Shown one piece after another: positions 18,229-26,630 of a stretch of DNA of 64,000 bases (positions within the stretch are counted from its first letter, which is position 1; each line of letters opens with the position of its first letter). Source of the stretch: Sphingomonas hylomeconis (GTDB lineage: Bacteria > Pseudomonadota > Alphaproteobacteria > Sphingomonadales > Sphingomonadaceae); the NCBI RefSeq assembly GCF_025370105.1, contig NZ_JANQBK010000015.1:1-64000 (forward strand). The letters are read 5' to 3'. The notes beneath the pieces were generated by a model that was not told where the DNA came from, searched no databases, and worked only from the letters and a program-made list of their open reading frames with translations. Position numbers and translations under genes: made by a program.

Positions 18229-18919
18229 CCTGCACCCTTGCGAACACATAACCCGCCCCGCGCACGGTAATGATGCGCCGCGGCTGCCGGGAATCGTCTT
18301 CGATGGCGGCACGCAGGCGTCCGATATGGACGTCGATCGATCGGTCGAACGGCTCGTGGCTTTCCCCCTTCAGCGCGTCGATCAGCTGGTCGCGCGACAG
18401 CACGCGACCGGCGCGTTCGGCAAGCACCACGAGCAGATCGAACTGATAGGCAGTCAGCATGCAACGCTGCCCATCCAGCAGCGCTACACGGGCATCGCGG
18501 TCTATCTCCAGCCGCCCGAACCGCAGGCGCGGCAGGCTGTCCGCCGCCGCCAAAGCCGGTCGGCGCAGCACGGCGCGCAGTCTGGCCAGCAGTTCGCGGG
18601 GCTCGAACGGTTTGGGAAGATAGTCGTCGGCGCCCAGTTCCAGACCGATCACGCGGTCGAACGGATCGCCCTTGGCCGTGAGCATCACGATCGGCACCGC
18701 GCCTGCGGGCGACGGCAGGGCGCGAACGCGACGGCAGATGTCGAGCCCGTCGCCGTCGGGGAGCATAAGGTCCAGCAATACCGCCGCGAACTCCTCACGC
18801 TCGTGGTTGCACAAGGCGGCCAATCCCTCCTCACGGGTCGGTGCATGCGTAACGACATAGCCGTGCTGAGCCAGATAGGTTTCCACCATCGCCGCCAGCC
18901 GGCCATCGTCTTCTATCAT
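18221..18919 (-). CDS. OmpR/PhoB-family response regulator (CpxR-type)
   Basis: The 232-aa product combines a receiver domain with phospho-acceptor D50 in VLLDLMLPDGDG, the signalling Thr/Lys motifs MLTAKGD and LPKPFEP, and a C-terminal winged helix (FDLLVVLAERAGRVLSRDQL to VRGAGYVFARV). I place the start at ATG 18919 (MIEDDGRLAAMVE). An ATT codon at 18937 would give ISQRILMIEDD, closer to the usual three-to-five residues before the acidic pair and preceded by AAGG, so the annotated start may be short. The partner kinase overlaps its 3' end. A CpxR-like box upstream of the CpxP-like gene suggests autoregulation of the operon. Confidence 0.9.
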   Translation of the reverse strand: MIEDDGRLAAMVETYLAQHGYVVTHAPTREEGLAALCNHEREEFAAVLLDLMLPDGDGLDICRRVRALPSPAGAVPIVMLTAKGDPFDRVIGLELGADDYLPKPFEPRELLARLRAVLRRPALAAADSLPRLRFGRLEIDRDARVALLDGQRCMLTAYQFDLLVVLAERAGRVLSRDQLIDALKGESHEPFDRSIDVHIGRLRAAIEDDSRQPRRIITVRGAGYVFARVQDD

Positions 18920-18980
18920 CAGGATGCGCTGAGAAATGGCCTTGGCCTTCGAGATGATGCGAGGGTGTCCGGCAGACCAT

Positions 18981-19009
18981 ACAGGCTTCGCGCACCGCGC
19001 GAAGCCTGT
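18981..19009. repeat. Perfect 13-bp inverted repeat upstream of the response regulator
   Basis: ACAGGCTTCGCGC pairs perfectly with GCGCGAAGCCTGT around a 3-nt ACC loop. It lies between the UrcA-like gene and the response regulator. There is no U-run on either strand, so it is more likely a processing or attenuation hairpin than a simple terminator. Confidence 0.7.
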
Positions 19010-19035
19010 CGGCCGAGTCCGACGATCGCTTGCCG

Positions 19036-19381
19036 TCAGCGACCCGCGTTTAACGCCAGTGCGGCGATTTCGACCGCTTTTGCCCCACGGGCCGCGGCAA
19101 TCCGGTCGAACTGAACTGAAGCACGCGCTATCGCAGTTCGATTGCAGCGCACCTCGCTCACCTTCGCCGCCAGGGGCAGAACACCAGGGGTGTTGCATAC
19201 CCGACGCGCTGCCGCGCGGATGCGCCTCTGGAGGGGTTGCCTTGCCGGCGTCGCCGAGCAGATCCAGATCGCCAAAGCTGACGCGTTCTATCAAGGCTTG
19301 GCGCGTTGAAAGCATCAGCGGAGCGGCACTGGCTTGGCCCGAAACAGCCACCATGCAGACGCCCACCAACATGAGCCTCAC
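19036..19381 (-). pseudogene. UrcA-family secreted protein with a single-base frameshift
   Basis: Read in two frames, this is a UrcA-family gene. The first frame gives a signal peptide (MRLMLVGVCMVAVSGQASA) and the family segment RVSFGDLDLLGDAGKA. The second frame continues LQRRIRAAARRVCN and VRCNRTAIARASVQFDRIAA, including both conserved Cys. Removing one base from the GGGG run at 19233-19236 (CCCC on the coding strand) restores a continuous protein of about 114 aa. Either the gene is recently broken or the run is a sequencing error. Its GTG start (19381) overlaps the CpxP-like stop as GTGA, placing it in the envelope-stress operon. Confidence 0.72.
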
Positions 19382-19872
19382 AGTCCCGCTCCGTTGCGAT
19401 GGGCGGCCTTGAGATGCGCGGCCAACCGGACGCGTTGCGATGGTGTCAGCACCTCGGCGGCGTCGGCCAGCCGCCGGACGATCCGCCTCGAAACAAGGTC
19501 CGCCTGCTGCACTTGTTCTTGGCGCAGCGCCTCCAACCCGGCGCGGTCGACCGTCGATTGCAGCAACAAGAGGTGCGCACGTTGATGCGCGGTCGGGAAC
19601 TGCGCGTGGAAGGCATTCAGATCGGTATGAACCGAATGCGCGATCATCTTCAGCTCGGCCCTTTGCTTGGGGGTGCCGTCAGGCAGGATTTTCGGAAATA
19701 GTGTGTCGAAGTGTGCGTCGATGACCGCAGGATCAGCCGCGGCCGAATGACCATGCGCTTGGTGTATTGCCGGCCCCGCCATGGCTAGACCAGCACCCGC
19801 GATCGCTGCGGTGCCGGCCGCGGCAGCCAGCAGTCCAGCGAGTAGTCGGCGGCGTTTGATATATTGGTTCAT
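19378..19872 (-). CDS. CpxP/Spy-like periplasmic protein
   Basis: The 164-aa protein starts with a basic segment and a hydrophobic signal (MNQYIKRRRLLAGLLAAAAG). It is then mostly helical and His/Gln/Arg rich, with the closing repeat-like segment DAAEVLTPSQRVRLAAHLKAAH that recalls the LTxxQ motif of Spy/CpxP and CnrX-type periplasmic chaperones or metal sensors. His residues in HQAHGHSAAADP could bind metal. ATG 19872 follows a strong GGAGGGAG. It is the first gene of the operon with the UrcA-like protein and the two-component pair, which fits a feedback role on the kinase. Fold assignment is by pattern, not by close identity. Confidence 0.68.
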   Translation of the reverse strand: MNQYIKRRRLLAGLLAAAAGTAAIAGAGLAMAGPAIHQAHGHSAAADPAVIDAHFDTLFPKILPDGTPKQRAELKMIAHSVHTDLNAFHAQFPTAHQRAHLLLLQSTVDRAGLEALRQEQVQQADLVSRRIVRRLADAAEVLTPSQRVRLAAHLKAAHRNGAGL

Positions 19873-19959
19873 GGTGCAGCACTCCCTCCAAATCGTCCGA
19901 CAACCTTTCGTCGGCCGCTCTGCAATGGCGGTGCGCCTAGGCTCCAGAATGTGTGCCGG

Positions 19960-19974
19960 GTAAAGTTTTGCAAA
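19960..19974 (+). promoter_or_regulatory. CpxR-like box GTAAA-N5-GCAAA
   Basis: GTAAA GTTTT GCAAA matches the enterobacterial CpxR consensus GTAAA-N5-GTAAA with one mismatch. It lies 88 bp upstream of the CpxP-like start, where an activating site is expected. Occurrence of this box in front of a CpxP-like gene is the reason for the call. Confidence 0.5.
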
Positions 19975-20152
19975 GTTCAACCGGCACCGCGTGGCGACAC
20001 CAGTGGCAAAGCCGACCGTCCATGTCGCGCGATCGAACATCTGTTGGTCGCTCGTCTTCGCGCCGCGGCGAGAAAGTCAGTCGAACGACGCGCGCTGGCC
20101 GTCTGCGTCCCACACCGGATCCCGCCGCACTGCCAGAACGCCGGGCGGCGTA

Positions 20153-21094
20153 TCAGCAAACATCGTCCGTCGGGGTGAGCAGTGGTTCGCCGCACAGATA
20201 CCGCCGCACGTTTTCGTGTAGCTGCCAGCCCATTTCCCTGCCCGCTTCCTGCGTATATCCGCCAAGATGCGGGCTCAGCACGACATTGGGCACGCTGCTC
20301 CAAGCGGCCGACCGGACGGGTTCCTCGCAAAACACGTCAAGGGCGGCCCCAGCGATCGTACCAGCCGTCAAGGCGGCGATCAGGACATCCTCGTCGACGA
20401 GCGTCCCGCGCGAGACGTTGACGAGAAACCCCGCCGGTCCGAGCAGATGCAGGATTTCGGCATTGATCTGGACTGTGTTCCGCGCGTCGGCACGACCGGT
20501 CAGAATCAGGACCTGGCTCCAGTGCGCGAGAGTTGCCAGGCTGTCCGACCGAGCGAAGGGAGCGTCGGGCTTTTCCCGCGGCCCCCACCATCGCACGTCC
20601 ATCTCATGCGCCGACAGACGCACGGCGGTGGCGAGCCCGATCCGGCCGAGGCCGACGATGCCGACACGTTGCCGGCGTAACGAAGGGCGCGGCGTCACGC
20701 CGTCGCGCCAGCGCCCCTCCCGCACGGCGCGGTCCGCGGCGATGACGCCGTGCTGCAGACCGAGCAACAGGGCGACCGCATGATCGGCGACGTCGTGCGC
20801 GTTGACCCCGGCGGCGGTGGTCAGCCGGATGCCGCGCGCGCGCAGATGCGCCAGATCGATCCCGGCATAGCCGGTCGCGAAGCAGGCGACGAGTTTCAGC
20901 CGCGGTAGCGCGTCGACGAGGCTATTGGGCAGCGGCTCACCTGCGCTGACCAGCACTTCGACCGACGCCGCAAGATCGTCGGAGACGCCATCGGCGATCG
21001 CCTCTGGCGGCACGATGCGGCAATCGGGCAAATCGGCCGCCGCGAGCCGGGGGAGCAGCGCCGCATTGTGGACGAGCACCGCCGGTCGTGTCAC
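20153..21094 (-). CDS. D-2-hydroxyacid dehydrogenase
   Basis: The 313-aa enzyme is an NAD(P)-dependent D-isomer-specific 2-hydroxyacid dehydrogenase of the hydroxypyruvate/glyoxylate reductase type. The dinucleotide motif is VGIVGLGRIG, and the catalytic triad is visible as Arg in VNVSRGTLVDE, Glu in DVFCEEP and His in LSPHLGG. The GTG start at 21094 overlaps the BKACE stop as GTGA. It probably reduces a 2-oxo acid, or oxidises a 2-hydroxy acid, produced in the same catabolic region. Confidence 0.89.
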   Translation of the reverse strand: MTRPAVLVHNAALLPRLAAADLPDCRIVPPEAIADGVSDDLAASVEVLVSAGEPLPNSLVDALPRLKLVACFATGYAGIDLAHLRARGIRLTTAAGVNAHDVADHAVALLLGLQHGVIAADRAVREGRWRDGVTPRPSLRRQRVGIVGLGRIGLATAVRLSAHEMDVRWWGPREKPDAPFARSDSLATLAHWSQVLILTGRADARNTVQINAEILHLLGPAGFLVNVSRGTLVDEDVLIAALTAGTIAGAALDVFCEEPVRSAAWSSVPNVVLSPHLGGYTQEAGREMGWQLHENVRRYLCGEPLLTPTDDVC

Positions 21095-22002
21095 GCCGCC
21101 GTGGCTCCGATGCCGAAGCGGTTGCGCGCTTCCGCGACGCTCGCCGGCGCCAAACCATAGATTGCGGCGATCCTGACCGCCGCCGCCACCATTTCGCTAT
21201 TGTCGCGTCCGACGGTGCCGTCGGGCAAATGAACACCGTCCTCGAACCCGACGCGCACGAGATCGCACCCCATCGAGAGCCCCAGCGTCACGATCCTGAA
21301 CATGTCGCGCCCGGTCGCCGTCACGCCCCAGATCGCCTTGGGGAAGAGCCGCAGCCCCTCGTCGATCGCGAACAGCACGTTGCGCGAGATCGGCGGCGTG
21401 GAGCCGAAGCCGCCGCCGTGCAGCAGCCAGATATTCTCACGGTGGCGATCGAACAGCCCTTCGTTCGCATAGCGCAGCAGGCGGTGCAGCGTGCTTGCCT
21501 CGATCACCTCATATTCGAGCGCGCTGCCCTTGGCATAGACCGCCTCGATCGTCTTCTTGAGCAGTTCGGGCGAGTTCACATAAGGCGTCTCGCCGGGATA
21601 GCCGCCCTCGGGATTGTAGAAATCGGCCGAACCGGCGGCGATCCCGAACAGATCCTGTTGCGGCTCGATCGAGAGCAGGCCGAGCCGCTCGGTGTCGTCG
21701 GGCCAGTACAGCTGGCCGGTCACCGGATCGCGCCGCACCCCGATGCCGTTGGTGGTCTGGATCAGGATCGGCGAGCGCGCCCGGATCTCGCGGATGATCG
21801 CCGAATAGATTGCGGGATCGCCGCTGTTCTTGCCGTCCGGCCCACGGGCATGGACGTGGACCACGGCGGCCCCCGCCTCATGGCACCGCGCCGCCGCCTC
21901 GCCGATCTCGACCGGCTGCTTCGGAATGATCGCGCCGTCGCGATCCTGTTGCATGCCACCGTTCAGCGCGACCGTGATGATGACCTTGTTGCCTTCGAGC
22001 AC
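21091..22002 (-). CDS. Beta-keto acid cleavage enzyme (BKACE, DUF849)
   Basis: The 303-aa product belongs to the BKACE family, Zn-dependent enzymes that condense a beta-keto acid with acetyl-CoA and give acetoacetate plus a new CoA ester. Characteristic segments are IITVALNGGMQ, AAVVHVHARGPDG with the zinc-binding His pair, LIQTTNG, EYEVIEAS and GCDLVRVGFEDGVHLPDG. GTG 22002 is well supported by GGAGGGGAGAG. Family members differ widely in substrate (3-keto-5-aminohexanoate, dehydrocarnitine and others), so the substrate here cannot be read from sequence. The gene is divergent from an MFS-LuxR-TonB operon. Confidence 0.91.
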   Translation of the reverse strand: MLEGNKVIITVALNGGMQQDRDGAIIPKQPVEIGEAAARCHEAGAAVVHVHARGPDGKNSGDPAIYSAIIREIRARSPILIQTTNGIGVRRDPVTGQLYWPDDTERLGLLSIEPQQDLFGIAAGSADFYNPEGGYPGETPYVNSPELLKKTIEAVYAKGSALEYEVIEASTLHRLLRYANEGLFDRHRENIWLLHGGGFGSTPPISRNVLFAIDEGLRLFPKAIWGVTATGRDMFRIVTLGLSMGCDLVRVGFEDGVHLPDGTVGRDNSEMVAAAVRIAAIYGLAPASVAEARNRFGIGATAA

Positions 22003-22097
22003 TTGGCTCTCCCCTCCAGTGATGCGGGCAACCTTGGCGACGGCGCCGGGAGGCGTCTGTCCTCTTGCGCCGGGACAGTCGCACGGTCACCATCGCC

Positions 22098-22115
22098 GTC
22101 CCCTCGAGAGGGGAC
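22098..22115. promoter_or_regulatory. Candidate operator palindrome in the divergent promoter
   Basis: GTCCCCTCGAGAGGGGAC is a perfect 18-bp palindrome in the 165-bp gap between the BKACE gene and the MFS gene. A looser CTGTCC/GGACAG repeat lies 20 bp away (22057-22078). It is a reasonable binding site for the LuxR-type regulator encoded in the operon. Confidence 0.5.
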
Positions 22116-22167
22116 AAGCGGCGCGCTGGCGATATGCGAGAGATTGCGGGAGGAGAGGACGCCGACG

Positions 22168-23478
22168 ATGCGCCAACCAGACCAACGATCCGAACGCGGG
22201 GGTGACGGGCTGCCCCCCGCAGCTGTCGCGACCATCGCGATCTGCACGCTCGCCTATCTGCTCGATGGCGTGGTGCATACCGTGATGGGGCCGCTCGCGC
22301 CGATCGTCGCGCGCTCACTGCACCTTTCGATCGCGCAGCTCGGCCCGCTCTTCTCCGCCAATCTGATCGGGCAGTGCATCGGCCTGATCGCCTTTCCGCT
22401 CGCGGTGGGGCGGATCGGCCATCGCGGGGTGGTGATCGGTACGCTGGCGGGCTTCGGGCTGTTCCAGATGCTGTGCGGTCTGGCGCAAAGTGGGGAGCAA
22501 TTGTTCTGGTTGCGGCTGGTGACCGGCTTCTTCCTGGGCGGCACGCTGCCGAGCTGCCTCGCGATGATCGCAGAGGCGGCGCCGCCGCACCGGCGCGGCT
22601 TCATCATATCGCTGATGTTCGTTGGATACGGCACCGGTTGCGCGCTGGCGGGGATCGCCGCGCTGCCCGGCGACTGGCGCATGGTGATGGCCGGCATCGG
22701 CGCGGTGTGTCTGTTCGCCGCGGCGATTTCCTGGCAATTCCTCGTCGAGCCACGCCAGGCCGACGCCGCATCGAGTGAGCCCGTGCCGCCGCCCTTGCGC
22801 GGCGCGCTGCTGCTGCTCGCGCCGCCCTTCGGCCTCGGCACGGTGATGTTATGGCTGTTGTTCATCGCGATGCTGACGATCAGCTATTGCCTCAGCAGCT
22901 GGCTCCCGACGATGCTTGTCCAGGTCGGGCGATCGGCGTCGTTCGCATCGCTGTCGGTGACGGTCTTCGGGTTGGGGGGGATCGTCGCGGGGCTGGTCGT
23001 CGGCGCGCTGATGGACCGTTTCGGGCAGATCCGCATGCTCGTGGGCTGTTTCCTCGGCGCCACCGTGCTTTTCGTGTGGATCGGGCAAGTACTGGCGACG
23101 GCGACCCCGGTCTTATTGATGACGCTGCTCGTCGCTGACGGCTTTTGCGCGCTCGGCGCCTATGCGGGCATCAACGTCGTGCTCGCGGGCTTCTATCCAG
23201 TGCATCTGCGCGCGCTCGGCATTGGCGTGACGAAGAGCGTCGGGCGGGTCGGCACGGTGCTCGCGCCGATCCTGATCGGCCTCGCGCTCACCCATCAGGT
23301 TGCCGAAACCACCGTCACCTCACTGTTCGCCGTGCCGACCGCGCTGTGCGTGGCGGCGTTGCTGGTGATTGCGAACGCGCGACGTGTTACGACGCGACGC
23401 GAGAACGAGACGGGCAAGCGAGCGGGGACGGAACCGGCCCGATTGCAGACCGCGGACAGAACAGGGAGCGGCCTTTGA
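22168..23478 (+). CDS. MFS transporter
   Basis: The 436-aa protein shows 12 hydrophobic segments and MFS motifs, including VGRIGHRGVVIG in loop 2-3 and GALMDRFGQIRM in loop 8-9. The carboxylate-transporter style resembles AAHS (aromatic acid:H+ symporter) members. ATG 22168 follows GGAGGAGAGG. The C-terminal tail after the last helix is long and charged. It is the first gene of the operon with the LuxR regulator, TonB receptor, aldolase and decarboxylase-like genes, so it likely imports their growth substrate across the inner membrane. Confidence 0.88.
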   Translation: MRQPDQRSERGGDGLPPAAVATIAICTLAYLLDGVVHTVMGPLAPIVARSLHLSIAQLGPLFSANLIGQCIGLIAFPLAVGRIGHRGVVIGTLAGFGLFQMLCGLAQSGEQLFWLRLVTGFFLGGTLPSCLAMIAEAAPPHRRGFIISLMFVGYGTGCALAGIAALPGDWRMVMAGIGAVCLFAAAISWQFLVEPRQADAASSEPVPPPLRGALLLLAPPFGLGTVMLWLLFIAMLTISYCLSSWLPTMLVQVGRSASFASLSVTVFGLGGIVAGLVVGALMDRFGQIRMLVGCFLGATVLFVWIGQVLATATPVLLMTLLVADGFCALGAYAGINVVLAGFYPVHLRALGIGVTKSVGRVGTVLAPILIGLALTHQVAETTVTSLFAVPTALCVAALLVIANARRVTTRRENETGKRAGTEPARLQTADRTGSGL

Positions 23479-24254
23479 CGCAGATCCAGCAGATCAAGGA
23501 GTGGCGCGCCTCCACCGCGTGCGGCGCCGTCTACGAGAAACTGCTGCAGGCGATCGGCACCGAAGAATTCGGATCCACCGTGCGCGATTCGGTGATGACC
23601 GTCACCGCGGGGGCGCGCCGCGTCTATCTGTTCGAAGCGAAAGGGCGGCTGGAAACCAGCCTGCAATATTATTCATGCGAGCCCGGGGTGACCGATCTGT
23701 TCCCGCTCTACAGCAAGTCGTATCTGCAACTCGACCCGATCCACGACGCCTGCCGTGCCACCCCTGCGTGCAGCGATCTGGCCTATCAGCGGATCCGCCC
23801 CTCGGACATCGCCTCCGCCGGATTCCGGCGCCGCATTTTCGACGATGCCGGGATCATCGAACGGGTCTCGATCGTGCAGCGCGGGAGCGACGCGTGGCGG
23901 GCGTTGTCGGTCGCCCGGCACAAGAGCGATGGCTATTTCACCGATGACGAAGTCACCGCGCTCATCAATCTCGCCTGGCTCGCTCTGCCGATGCTGCCGA
24001 TGAACCGCGCCCGCGCCGAAACCGCGCGTGAACTGTCCGTGCCGCAACTGGAGGATCGCTTCGGCGCGCGTTTTCCCGATCTGACACGGCGCGAGCGCGA
24101 GGTCTGCGCCCGTGCCGCGGTCGGCATGACGGTCGAGGCGACCGCGCTCGACCTCGGGGTCGGCAAGGCCTCGGTCCTGACCTATCGCCAGCGCGCCTAC
24201 GGCCGGCTCAGCGTTACCAGCCCCTATCAGCTCTGCTCCTTGGTAAGCCACTGA
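23475..24254 (+). CDS. LuxR-family transcriptional regulator
   Basis: The 259-aa protein ends in a LuxR-type helix-turn-helix (LTRREREVCARAAVGMTVEATALDLGVGKASVLTYRQRA). Its N-terminal 190 residues do not obviously match the acyl-homoserine-lactone domain or a receiver. The start is TTG 23475, overlapping the MFS stop as TTGA, with AGGGAG upstream. Position inside a catabolic operon suggests it senses the imported compound, as in other LuxR solos that bind non-AHL ligands. Ligand unknown. Confidence 0.84.
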   Translation: MTQIQQIKEWRASTACGAVYEKLLQAIGTEEFGSTVRDSVMTVTAGARRVYLFEAKGRLETSLQYYSCEPGVTDLFPLYSKSYLQLDPIHDACRATPACSDLAYQRIRPSDIASAGFRRRIFDDAGIIERVSIVQRGSDAWRALSVARHKSDGYFTDDEVTALINLAWLALPMLPMNRARAETARELSVPQLEDRFGARFPDLTRREREVCARAAVGMTVEATALDLGVGKASVLTYRQRAYGRLSVTSPYQLCSLVSH

Positions 24255-24349
24255 CCCCTACGCAGGATGTCCTCTGAATGACGGACAGACGCGGGCGGCC
24301 CCCGCCCCTAGCGTTCACAAAACATCGATAACGATGGGGGAGGCTAGTG

Positions 24350-26620
24350 ATGACGAGCTTGAAATTGGGGGCATCCTTGATCGCGCTGACGATCGGAGCC
24401 GCTGCGACGCCCGGGCTGGCGCAGGACACTAGCGGCACGGCAGCCTCGACGAGCCCGACCACGCCGCCGGAATCGCAGACGGGCCTCGAGGACATCGTCG
24501 TGACGGCACAGCGGCGCAGCGAGAACGTGCAGCGCGCCGCACTCTCAGTCACCGCCGTCTCGGGCGACGACGTGCGCAACCGCGGCGTTACCAGTACCGA
24601 GCAACTCAGCCGCCTGACCGCGGGATTGCAGGTGCAGCCGGCCGGGGGGCCCTACACCACCTTCACGATCCGGTCGGTAACGCAGCTGAGTGGCAACGCC
24701 TTTGCCGATCCTTCGGTCGCGGTGAACATCAACGGCGTATATCTCGCAACGCCGACCTCGATCCGAGGGCTGTATTACGATCTCGAGCGGCTGGAGATCC
24801 TCAAGGGTCCGCAGGGCACGCTCTACGGCCGCAACGCAACGGCGGGAGCGATCAACCTGATCACCAGCCGGCCCGGCTTCACGCTTGGCGGCAATCTCGG
24901 CTTCGATGTCGGCAACTACAACCGCTTGAATGTCAACGGCGCGCTCAACCTGCCGCTGTCGGACACTGTCGCGCTGCGCATTGCCGGGCAGCGGGTGCGG
25001 CATACCGGCTATATGAGCGACGGTACCAACGACGAGGATGCGCAGGCGGTGCGCGCGTCGCTGCTGTTCAAGCCGTCGACCGACCTGTCGGTGCTGCTGA
25101 CCGCCGACTGGTCGCACGAGGGCGGCAAGGGCGCGGGTGCGACGCTGCGCAAGACCTGCGCGTCGCTCGGGCGGCCAGGCGGGAGTTGCTTCGTCGCCGA
25201 TCCCTATACCGGTGTCGGCGATCTCGGCCGCTATTATACCGCGGCCGGAATCGCGGTGCAGACCCGGAACCCGTTTCTCGACGACAGCTATCTCGGCTTC
25301 GGTCTCAATGCCGACCTGACGACCGGCGCGGGCACGGTCTCGCTGGTCGCGAGCTATCGCAAATCCGACGTCGATTTCGTCACCACGGCGACAAGCTGGC
25401 AGATCCGCGAAAAACAGCATCCCAAGCAGAAGTCGGTCGAACTGCGCCTGGCAGCACCAGGCGGCCAGCGTCTGCAATATGTGTTCGGCGCCTATTACCT
25501 CGACACGATCATGCATGCCCATTCCAACAGCGAGAACGGGCAGCGCAGGAATTTTAGCGACGCCTATACCAATACCACCGGCTGGACCGCCGCCGCCTTT
25601 TCGCAACTGTCCTACGAAGTGGTCGACCATCTGCGCGCGGTCGGCGGCATCCGCTACACCTATGAGGAAAAGGCCTCGGACAGCCGACGCTATACCGTGC
25701 TGACGGTCGGCCCCGATCCGGTCATCCCTGCGACGCAGACGGGGACCCCGCTGTTCCTCATCCAGGACAAGCGCCACTACAACCGGGTCAACTGGAAAGC
25801 CGGCCTGGAGTTCGACGCCGGCCGGCGCAACCTGCTGTACGCCAACGTCTCGACGGGGTTCAAGGCGGGCGGCTTCTATTCGGGACCGCCGGGCTTCAAC
25901 ACCTATGCGCCCGAGGAAGTGACCTCCTTCGTGCTGGGCTCGAAGAACCGCTTCCTCGACAACCGGCTGCAGTTCAACGCCGAGGCCTTCTACCTCAACT
26001 ATCACAACCAGCAGGTCAGTTACGTCAAGCTGGTGGGCGGCGCCTCGACGCTGGTGACCGAGAATGTTGGTCAGTCGCGTGCGTTCGGACTGGAGGCGGA
26101 AACCGAGTTCCTGCTGACGCCAACCACACGGCTCTTCTCGCAACTGCAGTACCTCGACGCGAAATATAAGTCGTTTGTCTACCAGACGCTTGCCCCCCCA
26201 CCGGCCAGTTCGGCCTGCACCGTCACGCGCGGCGCCCCGCAATCGACCGTCGACTGCTCGGGCCAGACGCCGCTGCGCTCGCCGCGCTGGACGCTGATCG
26301 GCCGCCTCGAACAGTCCGTTCCGCTGGCCAATGGCGGCCGATTGGTGGGCGAAGCGGGGGTGCGCTACGAAACCCGCTTCCAGAACGACGTGTCGTATCT
26401 GCCCGAATCGGAAGCCTATGCGACGGCGCGTGTCGACATGGCGCTCAGCTATCTCTCTCCCGGCGATCGCTTTACGCTCAAGGCTTATGTCGACAATCTC
26501 ACCAATGTCGTCTCGATCACCGACGCGACGATGAGCACCAGCTATCCGGTCATCGCCGCTTATGGTGTCCGGGTGCTGGCGCCGCGGACCTTCGGCGTTC
26601 GCGGCTCGGTCAAGTTCTAG
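24350..26620 (+). CDS. TonB-dependent outer-membrane receptor
   Basis: The 756-aa receptor has a signal peptide ending near PGLAQ, a TonB box region EDIVVTAQRR, a plug domain (RNRGVTSTEQLSRLTAGLQV, then LEILKGPQGTLYGRNATAGAINLIT) and a beta-barrel ending GVRGSVKF. I start at ATG 24350; a GTG directly before it is possible, and both follow GGGGGAGG. It resembles the abundant sphingomonad receptors for plant-derived or aromatic compounds rather than classical siderophore receptors. It follows the MFS and LuxR genes, completing a two-membrane uptake route for the cluster's substrate. Confidence 0.93.
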   Translation: MTSLKLGASLIALTIGAAATPGLAQDTSGTAASTSPTTPPESQTGLEDIVVTAQRRSENVQRAALSVTAVSGDDVRNRGVTSTEQLSRLTAGLQVQPAGGPYTTFTIRSVTQLSGNAFADPSVAVNINGVYLATPTSIRGLYYDLERLEILKGPQGTLYGRNATAGAINLITSRPGFTLGGNLGFDVGNYNRLNVNGALNLPLSDTVALRIAGQRVRHTGYMSDGTNDEDAQAVRASLLFKPSTDLSVLLTADWSHEGGKGAGATLRKTCASLGRPGGSCFVADPYTGVGDLGRYYTAAGIAVQTRNPFLDDSYLGFGLNADLTTGAGTVSLVASYRKSDVDFVTTATSWQIREKQHPKQKSVELRLAAPGGQRLQYVFGAYYLDTIMHAHSNSENGQRRNFSDAYTNTTGWTAAAFSQLSYEVVDHLRAVGGIRYTYEEKASDSRRYTVLTVGPDPVIPATQTGTPLFLIQDKRHYNRVNWKAGLEFDAGRRNLLYANVSTGFKAGGFYSGPPGFNTYAPEEVTSFVLGSKNRFLDNRLQFNAEAFYLNYHNQQVSYVKLVGGASTLVTENVGQSRAFGLEAETEFLLTPTTRLFSQLQYLDAKYKSFVYQTLAPPPASSACTVTRGAPQSTVDCSGQTPLRSPRWTLIGRLEQSVPLANGGRLVGEAGVRYETRFQNDVSYLPESEAYATARVDMALSYLSPGDRFTLKAYVDNLTNVVSITDATMSTSYPVIAAYGVRVLAPRTFGVRGSVKF

Positions 26621-26630
26621 GAGACGCCGC

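Noticed and set aside
23475..24254. Acyl-homoserine-lactone quorum receptor
   Set aside because: The N-terminal domain lacks recognisable AHL-pocket residues and no luxI gene is nearby; called a LuxR solo instead.
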